Notes: a model not told the origin generated them from the letters alone. DNA of 64,000 bases from an uncultured Acinetobacter sp. (GCF_947493735.1 NZ_CANLSL010000008.1:27695-91694); one strand, 5' to 3'. Shown: positions 18,265-27,856, counted from the first letter of the stretch. Translations and numbers: made by a program.

Positions 18265-19268
18265 GCACCGAAGATCAACACGCTACTGGCAAACAAGACA
18301 TTATTAATCAGTTTTTTAATGATGAGAAGAAGCCGATTCCTGCGGATTTTCGCAGTGGTTTTGTGGCGATTGTTGGTCGCCCGAATGTCGGTAAATCGAC
18401 ACTAATGAATCATTTGCTCGGTCAAAAGCTTTCGATTACCTCTCGTAAACCACAAACCACACGGCATAAAATCATTGGTATTGATAGCCGTGAACATATG
18501 CAAGCGGTCTATGTAGATACGCCGGGGATGCACAAAAAAGAAGTGCGTGCCATCAATAAAATGATGAACAAAGCTGCACACTCTGCGCTACGAGATGTGA
18601 ATCTGGTGTTGTTCGTGATTGACGGACAGAAGTGGACACAAAATGATGATTTGGTCTTAGAAAAACTCGTCAACGCCAGCATGCCTGTAATCTTGGTCAT
18701 CAATAAAGTAGATACGCTTGAGGATAAAAGAGCCATTTTACCGCTGATTGAGCAACGCACAAAGTTGATGCAATTTGCTGAGATCGTTCCTGTATCGGCA
18801 CTCCGTGGTTCAAACCTCGATCACTTGCGCGATACGATTGGTAAATATTTACCATTTTCTCCGCCATTGTATGCGATGGATCAAGTGACAGATCGTTCTG
18901 AGCGTTTCCTTGCTAGCGAGGTGATTCGTGAAAAGATCATGCGTCAGCTTGGTGAAGAGTTACCTTATGATCTCACCGTACAAATCGAAAGTTTTAAAAC
19001 TGAAGAACCTACTGTGAACCCAAAGACAGGGAAGTTAAAAGAAGCATGTACTTATATTGATGCGACGATTTTTGTAGAGCGTCAGGGGCAAAAAGCCATC
19101 GTGATTGGTGATAAAGGTAAAAAACTCAAACAAATCGGTATGGATGCACGTACCGATATGGAAAAAATGTTTGAGCAAAAAATCATGCTCACGCTTTGGG
19201 TGAAAGTCAAAGGTGGTTGGTCTGATGATGAGCGTGCCTTGAAAAGCCTTGGTTATAGTGATATTTAA
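18261..19268 (+). CDS. era: GTPase Era
   Basis: 335 residues. [21 protein letters not shown] (P-loop), DTPGMH (G3) and NKVD (G4) define the GTPase; the C-terminal KH domain has VIGDKGKKLKQIG. Era binds the 3' end of 16S rRNA during 30S maturation. The N-terminus carries about 30 extra hydrophilic residues before FVAIVGRP relative to E. coli Era (301 aa). ATGA overlap with rnc indicates coupled translation in an rnc-era operon. Confidence 0.96.
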   Translation: MSTEDQHATGKQDIINQFFNDEKKPIPADFRSGFVAIVGRPNVGKSTLMNHLLGQKLSITSRKPQTTRHKIIGIDSREHMQAVYVDTPGMHKKEVRAINKMMNKAAHSALRDVNLVLFVIDGQKWTQNDDLVLEKLVNASMPVILVINKVDTLEDKRAILPLIEQRTKLMQFAEIVPVSALRGSNLDHLRDTIGKYLPFSPPLYAMDQVTDRSERFLASEVIREKIMRQLGEELPYDLTVQIESFKTEEPTVNPKTGKLKEACTYIDATIFVERQGQKAIVIGDKGKKLKQIGMDARTDMEKMFEQKIMLTLWVKVKGGWSDDERALKSLGYSDI

Positions 19269-19299
19269 CTTGAATCAATATGCTTCAGAGGAAGGTTAG

Positions 19300-19485
19300 G
19301 TGAAAACATCATTATCACTCGTATTTTTAAGTGTATTTGCACTGCAAGGCTGTATTCATAAAGTCGTGACTGTACCAGTTAAAGTGGCTTACAAAACCAC
19401 CAAAGGTGTGGTGAAGGGTACGGCAGCGGTTGCAGGTGCGGTGATTCCAGATGGCGATGATGAAGATGACAAGGAAAAAGATTAA
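19300..19485 (+). CDS. Small lipoprotein with acidic tail
   Basis: 61 residues from a GTG start preceded by GAGGAAGG. Signal peptide MKTSLSLVFLSVFALQGC ends in the lipobox LQGC, so Cys18 should be lipidated. The mature part is about 43 residues: a lysine/valine-rich stretch, a GTAAVAGAV segment, then DGDDEDDKEKD. Small lipoproteins of this type are common next to era-recO in Acinetobacter. Function unknown. Confidence 0.8.
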   Translation: MKTSLSLVFLSVFALQGCIHKVVTVPVKVAYKTTKGVVKGTAAVAGAVIPDGDDEDDKEKD

Positions 19486-19590
19486 AACCTCACGCATCTA
19501 AAGCCATCATCAAGACGTATTGAATCATGTGTTGAGTGAAATTATCACAATGATTATTTGATTAAAAACTTTGAGGTATTTATCAAAGCC

Positions 19591-20283
19591 ATGATGCGAA
19601 ATCAATCCTTAACAGGCTTTGCGATTCATCAACGGCGCTATCGAGAGCGCAGTTATATTTTACATTTTTTTAGTGAAGAGTTTGGGCGTGTTGATGGTGT
19701 GACACGACAGCAACCACCTGCGCTTTATCATCGAACTCAGCTCCAAGCGACTGGTAAATCAGAATTAAAAAACTTTAGCCAAATCGACGTACAAGGTCAG
19801 CCATTTTATTTACAGCATAAAGCCTTGTTTGCAGGGTTTTATCTCAATGAAATTTTATTAAGATTAATGCCACCCGAAGAGCCAATGCCTGATACTTATC
19901 AAACTTACCAAGCGACATTGGAACAGCTGAAAAATCTCGCCAAAGATGATCCCAAAGATTTACAACTAAAATTGATCTTGCGTCAATTTGAACAAGTTTT
20001 TTTGCAAGAGCTTGGTTATGCCATTGATTTTAGCCAAGATGCCAATGGACAGGATATTGCGCCGACGGTGTATTATCAGTTTATCCCACAAGAAGGCTTT
20101 GTCATTGGGCAATATGGGCAAAATTTCCTAGGACAAGATTTATTGAATCTTGCGCAAAGTGAGCAAATCAACTCGGAAAATGTGAGCTTACTTGCTAAAC
20201 TATACCGACTGATTCTGACAGAATTATTAGGCAATAAACCGCTGAAAAGCCGTCAACTGTGGGTGAGTCAATTGCAAAGTTAG
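19591..20283 (+). CDS. recO: DNA repair protein RecO
   Basis: About 230 residues from the ATG at 19591; a TTG at 19558 opens the same frame but lacks family support, since RecO homologues begin near MRNxxLxGFxIHxRxYRE. The N-terminal OB-fold contains QRRYRERSYILHFFSEEFGRVD and the helical domain ends with NKPLKSRQLW. RecO loads RecA onto SSB-coated single-stranded DNA with RecR. It is downstream of era as in many gammaproteobacteria, followed by pdxJ. Confidence 0.93.
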   Translation: MMRNQSLTGFAIHQRRYRERSYILHFFSEEFGRVDGVTRQQPPALYHRTQLQATGKSELKNFSQIDVQGQPFYLQHKALFAGFYLNEILLRLMPPEEPMPDTYQTYQATLEQLKNLAKDDPKDLQLKLILRQFEQVFLQELGYAIDFSQDANGQDIAPTVYYQFIPQEGFVIGQYGQNFLGQDLLNLAQSEQINSENVSLLAKLYRLILTELLGNKPLKSRQLWVSQLQS

Positions 20284-20391
20284 CTGGATTGTACAGCGCT
20301 TAGCGGACTACCCATTTTGCAGTCCCAAGTTAGTTTCAATTAGCTTCAACAAGTAGTCATTCAAATCATTCAGATATCGTAGGAAAGTTTC

Positions 20392-21111
20392 ATGGCAGCA
20401 CTTTTAGGTGTCAATATTGACCACGTTGCAACACTTCGCCAAGCACGAGGCACGATTTATCCTGATCCTGTCAATGCGGCTTTGATTTGTGAGCAAGCAG
20501 GTGCGGGAGGCATTACTTTACATTTACGTGAAGATCGTCGTCATATTCAAGATGCTGATGTCTATCGAATGCGCCCACTTTTGACCACACGCATGAATCT
20601 TGAAATGGCAGTGACTGAAGAAATGCAAGCGATTGCACTTGAAGTGATGCCACAACATGTTTGTTTGGTGCCTGAGCGTCGTCAAGAAATCACGACTGAG
20701 GGTGGTTTGGATGTGCTGACGCATTTTGAAAAAGTCAAAGCCATGACGCAGACTTTGGTTCAAGCAGGTATTGATGTGTCACTGTTTATTGATCCTGATG
20801 CGGCGCAGATTGATGCTGCAATCCGCTGTGGTGCACCGACCATTGAGATTCATACAGGCGCTTATGCGGATACGACAGGTGAAGCACAACAACATGAATT
20901 GATGCGTATTCAACATGCCGTGCAGTATGCAGAAGGTCGCTTAATTGTGAATGCAGGGCATGGGCTAAATCTAGATAATGTTACGCCGATTGCAGCACTT
21001 CCACAGATTCATGAGTTAAATATTGGTCATGCCATCATTGCAGATAGTGTGTTTGTTGGCTTGGCGCAAGCGGTGCAACAGATGAAAGCTGCAATTCATG
21101 CTGCACGTTAA
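20392..21111 (+). CDS. pdxJ: Pyridoxine 5'-phosphate synthase
   Basis: 239 residues, standard TIM barrel. Hallmarks are [16 protein letters not shown] at the N-terminus (active-site Asp/His/Arg), [20 protein letters not shown], and [11 protein letters not shown] near the C-terminus. PdxJ condenses 1-deoxyxylulose-5-phosphate with 3-amino-2-oxopropyl phosphate to give pyridoxine 5'-phosphate. AGGAAAG precedes the start. The recO-pdxJ gap of 108 bp shows no strong terminator. Confidence 0.97.
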   Translation: MAALLGVNIDHVATLRQARGTIYPDPVNAALICEQAGAGGITLHLREDRRHIQDADVYRMRPLLTTRMNLEMAVTEEMQAIALEVMPQHVCLVPERRQEITTEGGLDVLTHFEKVKAMTQTLVQAGIDVSLFIDPDAAQIDAAIRCGAPTIEIHTGAYADTTGEAQQHELMRIQHAVQYAEGRLIVNAGHGLNLDNVTPIAALPQIHELNIGHAIIADSVFVGLAQAVQQMKAAIHAAR

Positions 21112-21146
21112 TTCATTTCCCAATTTTAAACTGAATAGTTCTTCCT

Positions 21147-21821
21147 ATGTCTGATGATTTAAAGCACTCCAATGATTTAAGCAGTCGTGGCTTAGACAAT
21201 TTAATGCAACCTGTCTACGAATTTCTCGGTTGTCGTACACCGCAGGCATGGTTAGATGCGGCGACTGAAAATATGGAATTATTGATCCAAGATCATGCCA
21301 ACTGTGAAAAGAAAGCAGCAGGTACTGCGATGAATCTGATGTTTCGCTATAGTTTTTTTACCGAATTACAAGTCAAATTGGCACAATTGGTTCGTGAAGA
21401 AATGTTGCATTATGAGCAAGTATTAGAATTTATGGCGAAGCGTGGGCAGGAATGGAAAGCAGTGAGTGCAGGGCGTTATGCGAGTGGCTTACGGAAAGAG
21501 ATTCGCACCTATGAACCTGAGGCTTTGGTCGATGTGTTGATTATTGGTGCGTTTGTAGAAGCACGTTCCTGCGAGCGTTTTGCTACATTGTCGCCGATCG
21601 TGGATGAGGAGCTTGGGCGCTATTATCGTTATTTGCTCAAGTCTGAAGCACGACATTTTGAGGATTATTTGGCATTGGCAAAAGATGTGGCAACCACCGC
21701 AGAGATGAAAAATCCTGACGAAGATATTGCCGAGCGTATCGCACATATTCGTCAAGTGGAAGCGGATTTAATCCAACGCCCAGATCAACAATTTCGTTTT
21801 CATAGTGGCGTGCCTGCTTGA
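21147..21821 (+). CDS. miaE: tRNA 2-methylthio-N6-isopentenyladenosine-37 hydroxylase
   Basis: 224-residue ferritin-like di-iron protein. Ligand motifs are visible as REEMLHYEQVLEF, EARSCERF and SEARHFEDYL, the E...ExxH pairs of MiaE. It hydroxylates the isopentenyl group of ms2i6A37 in tRNAs reading UNN codons. Presence next to pdxJ suits Acinetobacter/Pseudomonas chromosomes. It follows pdxJ by 35 bases and may be co-transcribed. Confidence 0.9.
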   Translation: MSDDLKHSNDLSSRGLDNLMQPVYEFLGCRTPQAWLDAATENMELLIQDHANCEKKAAGTAMNLMFRYSFFTELQVKLAQLVREEMLHYEQVLEFMAKRGQEWKAVSAGRYASGLRKEIRTYEPEALVDVLIIGAFVEARSCERFATLSPIVDEELGRYYRYLLKSEARHFEDYLALAKDVATTAEMKNPDEDIAERIAHIRQVEADLIQRPDQQFRFHSGVPA

Positions 21822-21966
21822 TTGTTTCAGTTGAAACCTTATCTTTTGTATGCTGAAAAATCAGTTTACAAATTTATGAATAAGGATTTTGCAAGCAAGC
21901 TGACTTTGTTTTAAAACTATTTAAATCGAATTTATGTTTAGTGATTTTAAATAAGGAAAGCTCAAA

Positions 21967-22302
21967 ATGGCAGGATGGTTTGAAGTCGATAAGGCAAAAG
22001 ACGGACAGTTTAAATTTGTACTCAAAGCAGGCAATTCAGAGATTATTCTCACCAGCGAGCTTTACAAAACCAAAGCTTCTGCGATGAATGGTATTGCTTC
22101 TGTGCAAAAGATTAGCGGCGATGATGCACGCTATGACCGTAAAGTGGCAAAAAATGATAAACCATATTTCAATTTAAAAGCGGCGAATCATCAGATCATT
22201 TGCACCAGCCAATACTACGCCAGTGAAGCATCACGTGATAATGGCATTGAATCTGTGAAGAAGAATGGTTCAAGTGAAACGATTAAAGATTTAACGGTAT
22301 AA
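21967..22302 (+). CDS. DUF1508 (YegP-type) protein
   Basis: 111 residues built from two tandem DUF1508 repeats: FKFVLKAGNSEIILTSE...NGIASV and YFNLKAANHQIICTSQ...NGIESV. Each is about 50 residues, as in E. coli YegP. Cytoplasmic, no signal peptide. Function not established. It has its own AAGGAAAG ribosome site and a 145-bp AT-rich upstream gap, and is followed at once by a terminator, so it is probably monocistronic. Confidence 0.88.
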   Translation: MAGWFEVDKAKDGQFKFVLKAGNSEIILTSELYKTKASAMNGIASVQKISGDDARYDRKVAKNDKPYFNLKAANHQIICTSQYYASEASRDNGIESVKKNGSSETIKDLTV

Positions 22303-22323
22303 TTTCCTGTAGAAAATATTGAA

Positions 22324-22347
22324 AAGACTTCTACGGAAGTCTTTTTT
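22324..22347 (+). terminator. Rho-independent terminator after DUF1508 gene
   Basis: Stem AAGACTT / AAGTCTT around CTACGG, followed by TTTTT. It starts about 20 bases after the stop codon. Confidence 0.8.
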
Positions 22348-22376
22348 ATAAGTTGTTAGGTGATCGACAGGAAAAT

Positions 22377-22583
22377 ATGTGTCGAAGTCATTATCTCAAG
22401 TGTGGTGCTTTGGCGACTTTGCTATGGTCGCCGTTATTGATTTTTGGTTTGTATGGTATTCCGATACTCATTCCGATTGTATTATTTCTTTTGATTGTGG
22501 TGTTTCCGACGACGCTGATTTGTGCGGAGTTGGAGTGGCGAGCACATCAAAAAAAATTGATCATTCGATTTTTTAGTACATAA
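22377..22583 (+). CDS. Small two-helix membrane protein
   Basis: 68 residues from the ATG at 22377, chosen for CAGGAAA just upstream; a TTG at 22353 would add 8 residues. Two hydrophobic helices run from about ALATLLWSPLLIFGLYG to PILIPIVLFLLIVVFPTTLI, followed by a basic tail. No family recognised. It sits between two strong terminators, so it would be a single-gene transcript. Codon use is ordinary. Confidence 0.6.
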   Translation: MCRSHYLKCGALATLLWSPLLIFGLYGIPILIPIVLFLLIVVFPTTLICAELEWRAHQKKLIIRFFST

Positions 22584-22613
22584 AAAACAGCCACATCAAG
22601 TGGCTGTTTTTAT
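22584..22613. terminator. Bidirectional terminator between convergent genes
   Basis: Perfect 11-bp stem AAAACAGCCAC / GTGGCTGTTTT with loop ATCAA. A-rich on the left and T-rich on the right, so it can serve both the small membrane protein gene (+) and acnA (-). Confidence 0.9.
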
Positions 22614-22633
22614 ATTTTTAGAGTGTAAATACA

Positions 22634-25444
22634 TTACGCATTTTTACTGGCAAGTTGTCGTAACACATAATGCAAGACACCACCATGACGAACATATTCA
22701 CGTTCTTTCGGTGTTTGCAACATGACATTGACTTCGAAGCTCTCCGTTGAGCCGTCGGCTCGGGTTGCAGTTACTGTAGCGACATCACTTTCGCCATTGT
22801 CTAGTCCAGTGATGGAAAGCACTTCTGAACCGTCCAAATTGTGGCTTTGAATCGATTCGCCGTCTTTGAAAGTCAATGGTAATACGCCCATGCCGACCAA
22901 GTTTGAGCGATGAATCCGCTCAAAAGATTGTGCGAGGACAGCTTTGACACCGAGTAGAATCGTGCCTTTTGCCGCCCAGTCACGACTTGAACCTGTACCG
23001 TATTGCTCGCCACCAAGTACGACCAATGTGCGATTTTGCTCTTTATATTTCATCGCTGCATCGTAGATTGGCATTTTTTCGCCGTCAGCTAAACTGGCTT
23101 GATCTGCTTGGAAATAGAGGGTGTTACCACCTTCTTCACCATTCATCATCAAGTTTTTGATGCGAATATTAGCGAATGTGCCTCGTGTCATCACTGCATC
23201 ATTACCACGACGTGAGCCGTAACTATTAAAGTCTTGCTCCATCACACCACGACTTTGCAGATATTGACCTGCAGGAGAGTCAGGCTCGATGCTACCTGCA
23301 GGTGAAATGTGATCTGTAGTAATCGAATCGCCAAACAGGCCTAAAATACGTGCATTTTCAATATCGGGAACGCCCTCAGCCTCCATGTTCATACCATCGA
23401 AAAACGGCGGATTTTTGATATAGGTCGATTCATCATTCCATTGATACAGCTCAGAGTCAGGCGAGCTAATCGCATTCCACTCTTCACTGCCTTCGAAGAC
23501 TTCGCCATAATTTTTATGGAACATTTCCGCATCGATATTGTTGGCAATCAATTCGTCGATCTGCGCACTGCTAGGCCAAATGTCTTTTAAGAAGATATCT
23601 TTACCGTCTTGATCTTGTCCGATTGAGTCATTGGTCAGGTCAATATCCACTGTACCTGCCAAGGCATACGCCACGACTAATGGGGGTGACGCAAGATAGT
23701 TGGTTTTGACATGTGAGTGAATACGCCCTTCGAAGTTACGGTTACCTGACAAGACAGATGCAACCACGAGATCATTTTCCTCAATGCCTTTTTCAATGGC
23801 ATCAGGCAGTGGCCCCGAGTTACCAATACAGGTGGTGCAACCATAACCCACCAAATAGAAACCTACCGCTTCCAGCGCATCCATCAAATCGGTTTTTTCT
23901 AAATAATCAGTGACCACTTTAGAGCCTGGTGCGAGGGAAGTTTTCACCCAAGGCTTGGCTTTTAAGCCGAGTTTTGCAGCATTCTTCGCCACCAAGCCTG
24001 CACCAATCATCACCGCAGGATTGGACGTGTTGGTACATGAGGTAATCGCTGCAATCACCACCGAACCATCACGCAGTTCAATGTCATTTTTATCTAAAGT
24101 GATTTTCGAGATAAGGCGTTGCAGTGCATTTTTATCTTGGCTTTTAGCTGAATTAGGCGAAGCTGCAAGGTCGTCTGCTTGCGATTGTTCACCACCTTCG
24201 TTGGCAAAACGAGATTCATCGTCTCTAGTTTGACGAGATTTGCTCATTTCGCCCAAGGTTTCCACAAATCGGCTGTGCATATCAGAGAGTGCAATACGGT
24301 GATGCGGTAGTTTTGGTCCAGCAAGTGATGGTACGACTGTGCTTAAATCCAACTCAAGATTGCTTGAGTACTTTGCAGTTGGAGAGCTTTCGTCATGCCA
24401 TAATCCTTGTGCTTTGGCATATTGTTCGACCAAGGCAATTTGCGCTTCATCACGACCAGATAGGCGTAAATAATCTAATGCAACTTGGTCAATCGGGAAA
24501 ATACCACATGTTGCGCCATACTCTGGCGCCATGTTGGCAATGGTTGCACGATCGGCAAGTGGCATGTTGTGCAAGCCGTCGCCATGAAACTCGACAAACT
24601 TCCCAACCACGCCATGCTCACGCAACATTTCAGTGACTCTAAGCACTAAATCCGTTGCCGTGACACCTTCTTTGAGTTTACCTTTGATCTTAAAACCGAC
24701 CACTTGAGGAATCAACATTGACGCAGGTTGACCGAGCATTGCCGCTTCCGCTTCAATCCCGCCAACGCCCCAACCCAGCACACCAATACCATTGATCATG
24801 GTGGTGTGGCTGTCTGTACCAAATACCGTGTCAGGATAGGCGTACAGCTCACCATCTTGCTCAGATGCCATCACCACACGGGCGAGGTATTCTAAGTTGA
24901 CCTGATGCACAATCCCTGTAGCAGGTGGCACGACTTGGAAGTTTTGAAAAGCCTGACGACCCCAATGCAAAAATTCATAACGCTCTCGGTTGCGTTTAAA
25001 TTCAATTTGTTTATTTAAATCTAGTGCATCCTCACGCCCGTAAACATCGACTTGCACCGAGTGATCAACCACCAACTCACTTGGAATAAAGGGATTAATT
25101 TGTTCGGCTTTACCACCGAGCTTGACCACGGCATCACGCATCGCTGCCAAATCGACGACCGACGGTACACCGGTAAAATCCTGCAACACCACACGAGCAG
25201 GCATGAAGGCGATTTCTTGACTTGGTTTGGCGTTGGCATCCCAGTTTGCCACAGCTTCGATGTGACTTTTGCCGACACTTTGCCCGCCATCTTCATTGCG
25301 AAGTAGATTTTCCAACACGATTTTCATGCAAAAAGGGAGCGTTTCAATGTTTGAAAAACGTTCTGACAACTTTGCTAAACTATAATAATTGTGGTTTTTT
25401 CCATCAACATCCAGTGCACTTTTGACTTCAAATATATCTGACAT
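22634..25444 (-). CDS. acnA: Aconitate hydratase A
   Basis: 936 residues, longer than E. coli AcnA (891). Cluster ligands are in SCTNTSNPAVM and GYGCTTCIGNSGPLPD; DSHTTMINGIGVLGWGVGG and the swivelling-domain GEQYGTGSSRDWAAKG are intact. It isomerises citrate to isocitrate in the TCA cycle and can bind mRNA as an apo-protein in relatives. An insertion of about 45 residues near 400-445 (polar, with RDDESRFANEGGEQSQADD) falls between otherwise conserved domains and accounts for the extra length. Confidence 0.95.
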   Translation of the reverse strand: MSDIFEVKSALDVDGKNHNYYSLAKLSERFSNIETLPFCMKIVLENLLRNEDGGQSVGKSHIEAVANWDANAKPSQEIAFMPARVVLQDFTGVPSVVDLAAMRDAVVKLGGKAEQINPFIPSELVVDHSVQVDVYGREDALDLNKQIEFKRNRERYEFLHWGRQAFQNFQVVPPATGIVHQVNLEYLARVVMASEQDGELYAYPDTVFGTDSHTTMINGIGVLGWGVGGIEAEAAMLGQPASMLIPQVVGFKIKGKLKEGVTATDLVLRVTEMLREHGVVGKFVEFHGDGLHNMPLADRATIANMAPEYGATCGIFPIDQVALDYLRLSGRDEAQIALVEQYAKAQGLWHDESSPTAKYSSNLELDLSTVVPSLAGPKLPHHRIALSDMHSRFVETLGEMSKSRQTRDDESRFANEGGEQSQADDLAASPNSAKSQDKNALQRLISKITLDKNDIELRDGSVVIAAITSCTNTSNPAVMIGAGLVAKNAAKLGLKAKPWVKTSLAPGSKVVTDYLEKTDLMDALEAVGFYLVGYGCTTCIGNSGPLPDAIEKGIEENDLVVASVLSGNRNFEGRIHSHVKTNYLASPPLVVAYALAGTVDIDLTNDSIGQDQDGKDIFLKDIWPSSAQIDELIANNIDAEMFHKNYGEVFEGSEEWNAISSPDSELYQWNDESTYIKNPPFFDGMNMEAEGVPDIENARILGLFGDSITTDHISPAGSIEPDSPAGQYLQSRGVMEQDFNSYGSRRGNDAVMTRGTFANIRIKNLMMNGEEGGNTLYFQADQASLADGEKMPIYDAAMKYKEQNRTLVVLGGEQYGTGSSRDWAAKGTILLGVKAVLAQSFERIHRSNLVGMGVLPLTFKDGESIQSHNLDGSEVLSITGLDNGESDVATVTATRADGSTESFEVNVMLQTPKEREYVRHGGVLHYVLRQLASKNA

Positions 25445-25779
25445 TTTGGCTTCCTTTATCTTTTATACAATGAAAAAATCGAGCGATTCAGTTTTTGATA
25501 AAATGTTCGGTGGCTACAAGATTCAGCTTAACAAATGGATGCTAATTTTAAGTTTTTAAAAATGTATAACTTGGTGGGAAAAATGTAATGGATATAATCT
25601 GTTACAGAATAAGTATTTGAAAATGAATTACGAAATCAACGTGCAAAATGAATGCACATAACTGTTATTTTGGAATGACTAAAATCAAAGATTGTCAAAA
25701 AACTGTCATCAATTGATCATGAAATGGTCAAATACCAAGTTTAATATCGCAGAATAAGAAAACCAACTTGGAAAGATGC
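25445..25779. promoter_or_regulatory. AT-rich divergent intergenic region (acnA / glycosyltransferase)
   Basis: 335 bp between divergently transcribed genes. It is very AT-rich with several TATAAT-like hexamers (for example ATATAAT near 25594-25600), but I cannot assign a convincing -35/-10 pair. It must carry both promoters; no gene or strong hairpin is seen. Confidence 0.4.
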
Positions 25780-27036
25780 ATGATCAACTCATCAGCAAAA
25801 GTGCTGGATTGTACGCAAGCAAAGCATAACCTTGAAAATAAAAAGCAACAAGAAAATCAACCACAACGCCCTGCACGAAAATTAAGAATTGCCATCGTCA
25901 CTGAAACTTGGCCACCTGAGATCAACGGTGTGTCTCTTTCTGTGATGCAACTGACCAAAGGCTTACAACGTCGTGGTCATAAAATTTTATTGGTTCGTCC
26001 ACAGCAAAGTGAAAAAAATCACAGCTTTTACCCAGATCAAGAATGCGTGGTGCGTTCGCAGTCGATTCCAAAATATCCGCAGATGCAATTTGGCTGGCCA
26101 CAGATTTTTAAAATTGGTCAGGCATTGGATCAATTTAAAGCAGACATTGTGCATATTGTGACTGAAGGGCCGCTTGGATTGGCAGCACTCAATCAAGCCA
26201 AACTGCGCAATATTCCGATTTCGAGTGGATTTCACTCGTCATTTCATGATTTTAGTCGTTATTTTGACATGGCATTCTTAGTGAGACCTGTACGCCAATA
26301 TCTAAAATGGTTTCACAATCAAACGGATCTGACCCTTGTGCCTAGTGCAGATACACGTCAAGTGTTAAAAGATGAGTTTGGTCTGCGTTGCCCGATGCGA
26401 ATCATTAGTCGTGGTGTGGATAGCCAACGCTTTAATCGCAACTTGCGGAGTTCTGGGCTACGTCGTCAGTGGCAAGTGGATGACAATACTACGGTATTGT
26501 TGTCTGTAGGACGAGTTTCCCCTGAAAAAGAAGTGCCATTTATCATCAAGAGTTTCTATGCGCTGAAAAAACATCAACCTCAACGCAAACTAAAAATGGT
26601 TGTGGTCGGTGATGGCCCAATTCGTGAGGATTTGGAAAAACAATATCCTGATGTGATTTTCATGGGTGCGCAAATGGGGGAGGCGTTGGCAATGTGTTAT
26701 GCCAGTGCAGATGCCTTCTTATTCGCCAGTGAAGTTGATACTTTTGGTAATGTTGTATTAGAGGCGGTATCTAGTGGTTTGCCTGTTTTGGCATATAACT
26801 ATGCAGCACCTGCGCTGATGGTCGAGAATGAGCGCACAGGTTGGTTGCTACCATTTGGTGATAAAGAAGTGTGGCAAAAAACCTTACTCAACTTGCCGTC
26901 GTTAAAAGACTTGGCACATATGGGACAAATTGCCAGTCAAAAAGTGGGTGATTGTGGTTGGGATCGTCCTGTGGCGGATTTTGAAAGTGCCTTATTGCAT
27001 TATGCAAAAAAGCCAACCATGTACTTGCTGTTTTAA
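25780..27036 (+). CDS. GT4 glycosyltransferase, lipid- or glycan-directed
   Basis: 418 residues from the ATG at 25780 (TTGGAAAG 5 bases upstream); a TTG at 25768 is also in frame. After about 40 polar residues the GT-B fold begins with IAIVTETWPPEINGVSLSVMQLTKGLQRRGH, typical of the mannosyl-/diglucosyl-diacylglycerol transferase branch of GT4. SVGRVSPEKE and SEVDTFGNVVLEAVSSG (donor site) follow. A PAP2 phosphatase gene downstream suggests a glycolipid or isoprenoid-phosphate pathway, which is an inference. Confidence 0.8.
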   Translation: MINSSAKVLDCTQAKHNLENKKQQENQPQRPARKLRIAIVTETWPPEINGVSLSVMQLTKGLQRRGHKILLVRPQQSEKNHSFYPDQECVVRSQSIPKYPQMQFGWPQIFKIGQALDQFKADIVHIVTEGPLGLAALNQAKLRNIPISSGFHSSFHDFSRYFDMAFLVRPVRQYLKWFHNQTDLTLVPSADTRQVLKDEFGLRCPMRIISRGVDSQRFNRNLRSSGLRRQWQVDDNTTVLLSVGRVSPEKEVPFIIKSFYALKKHQPQRKLKMVVVGDGPIREDLEKQYPDVIFMGAQMGEALAMCYASADAFLFASEVDTFGNVVLEAVSSGLPVLAYNYAAPALMVENERTGWLLPFGDKEVWQKTLLNLPSLKDLAHMGQIASQKVGDCGWDRPVADFESALLHYAKKPTMYLLF

Positions 27037-27075
27037 TGTGCTTTGCAGGTGAATGCTTTTGAAGTAGCTTTTTTG

Positions 27076-27103
27076 AAATCAGTGTTTTAAAATCAGTGTT
27101 TTG
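27076..27103. repeat. Two tandem 14-bp repeats
   Basis: AAATCAGTGTTTTA is followed directly by AAATCAGTGTTTTG in the gap between the GT4 gene and the PAP2 gene. Probably a small slippage duplication; no function visible. Confidence 0.6.
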
Positions 27104-27235
27104 AAATTTAGTTCGCTTGATTTTGAAAATTGGAAGAGAAGTTGGAATTAAACCACGGTACGATAAAAGCGTGATCGCACCATCAATATGAAAAAACAGT
27201 CAATATTTATTGACATCAATACTAGGAGTAGTCGC

Positions 27236-27790
27236 ATGAATAAGATGAAAATTGCGCAAAAAGCGATACTAGATTGGGATTTACGAGGTTGTGTTTACCT
27301 GAATCATTGGTCATCACACCCTTATGTGGCAAAGTTTTTTAAAGCGGTAAGTCGTCTTGGTGACGGTGCATTTTGGTACATCATGCTTGCCATCGTATGG
27401 GGCATGAAGGGCTTGGCGTACTTTAGCCAAGTGATCTATATCATCCTTGCAGGCAGTGTCGGTACGTTAATTTATAAACTCTTAAAACGTCATACAGTTC
27501 GTCCGCGTCCTTATCAGGTACATCAAGTGATTAGTTTGGGTGAGCGACCACTGGATCATTTTAGCTTTCCGTCAGGGCATACTTTACACGCAGTTTTAGC
27601 ATGTACAGTCTTGGGTAGTATTGAATCCGTGTTACTTGCAATCATGTTGCCATTTACCATTTTGGTGGGCTTGTCACGTATGATCTTGGGTTTGCATTAT
27701 CCGACGGATGTGATCGTTGGGGCGAGTATTGGTTTTATGGTGGCGATGTTGACGTTGTGGTGTGCGCCATTCTTAGGTATCGTGCTTTAA
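27236..27790 (+). CDS. PAP2-family membrane phosphatase
   Basis: 184 residues from the ATG at 27236, which has AGGAG 8 bases upstream; an ATG at 27188 would add 16 residues. The three PAP2 motifs are present: KxxxxxxRPRPY (KRHTVRPRPY), SFPSGHT and SRMILGLHYPTDVIVG. Several transmembrane helices surround them. Likely removes phosphate from undecaprenyl pyrophosphate, phosphatidic acid or a related lipid in the inner membrane. It may work with the glycosyltransferase upstream, but the 200-bp gap leaves the operon uncertain. Confidence 0.85.
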   Translation: MNKMKIAQKAILDWDLRGCVYLNHWSSHPYVAKFFKAVSRLGDGAFWYIMLAIVWGMKGLAYFSQVIYIILAGSVGTLIYKLLKRHTVRPRPYQVHQVISLGERPLDHFSFPSGHTLHAVLACTVLGSIESVLLAIMLPFTILVGLSRMILGLHYPTDVIVGASIGFMVAMLTLWCAPFLGIVL

Positions 27791-27796
27791 TCCATG

Positions 27797-27856
27797 CAAA
27801 CCAATTCATCCGTTCATAAATAAAAGGGATTAACTGGTTGGATGAGTCTTGGTTTG
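27797..27856. repeat. Long interrupted inverted repeat after PAP2 gene
   Basis: CAAACCAATTCATCC (27797-27811) faces GGATGAGTCTTGGTTTG (27840-27856), 15 pairs with a two-base bulge and a 28-base AT-rich loop. No U-tract follows. It may stabilise the PAP2 transcript 3' end or be a terminator variant. Confidence 0.45.
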
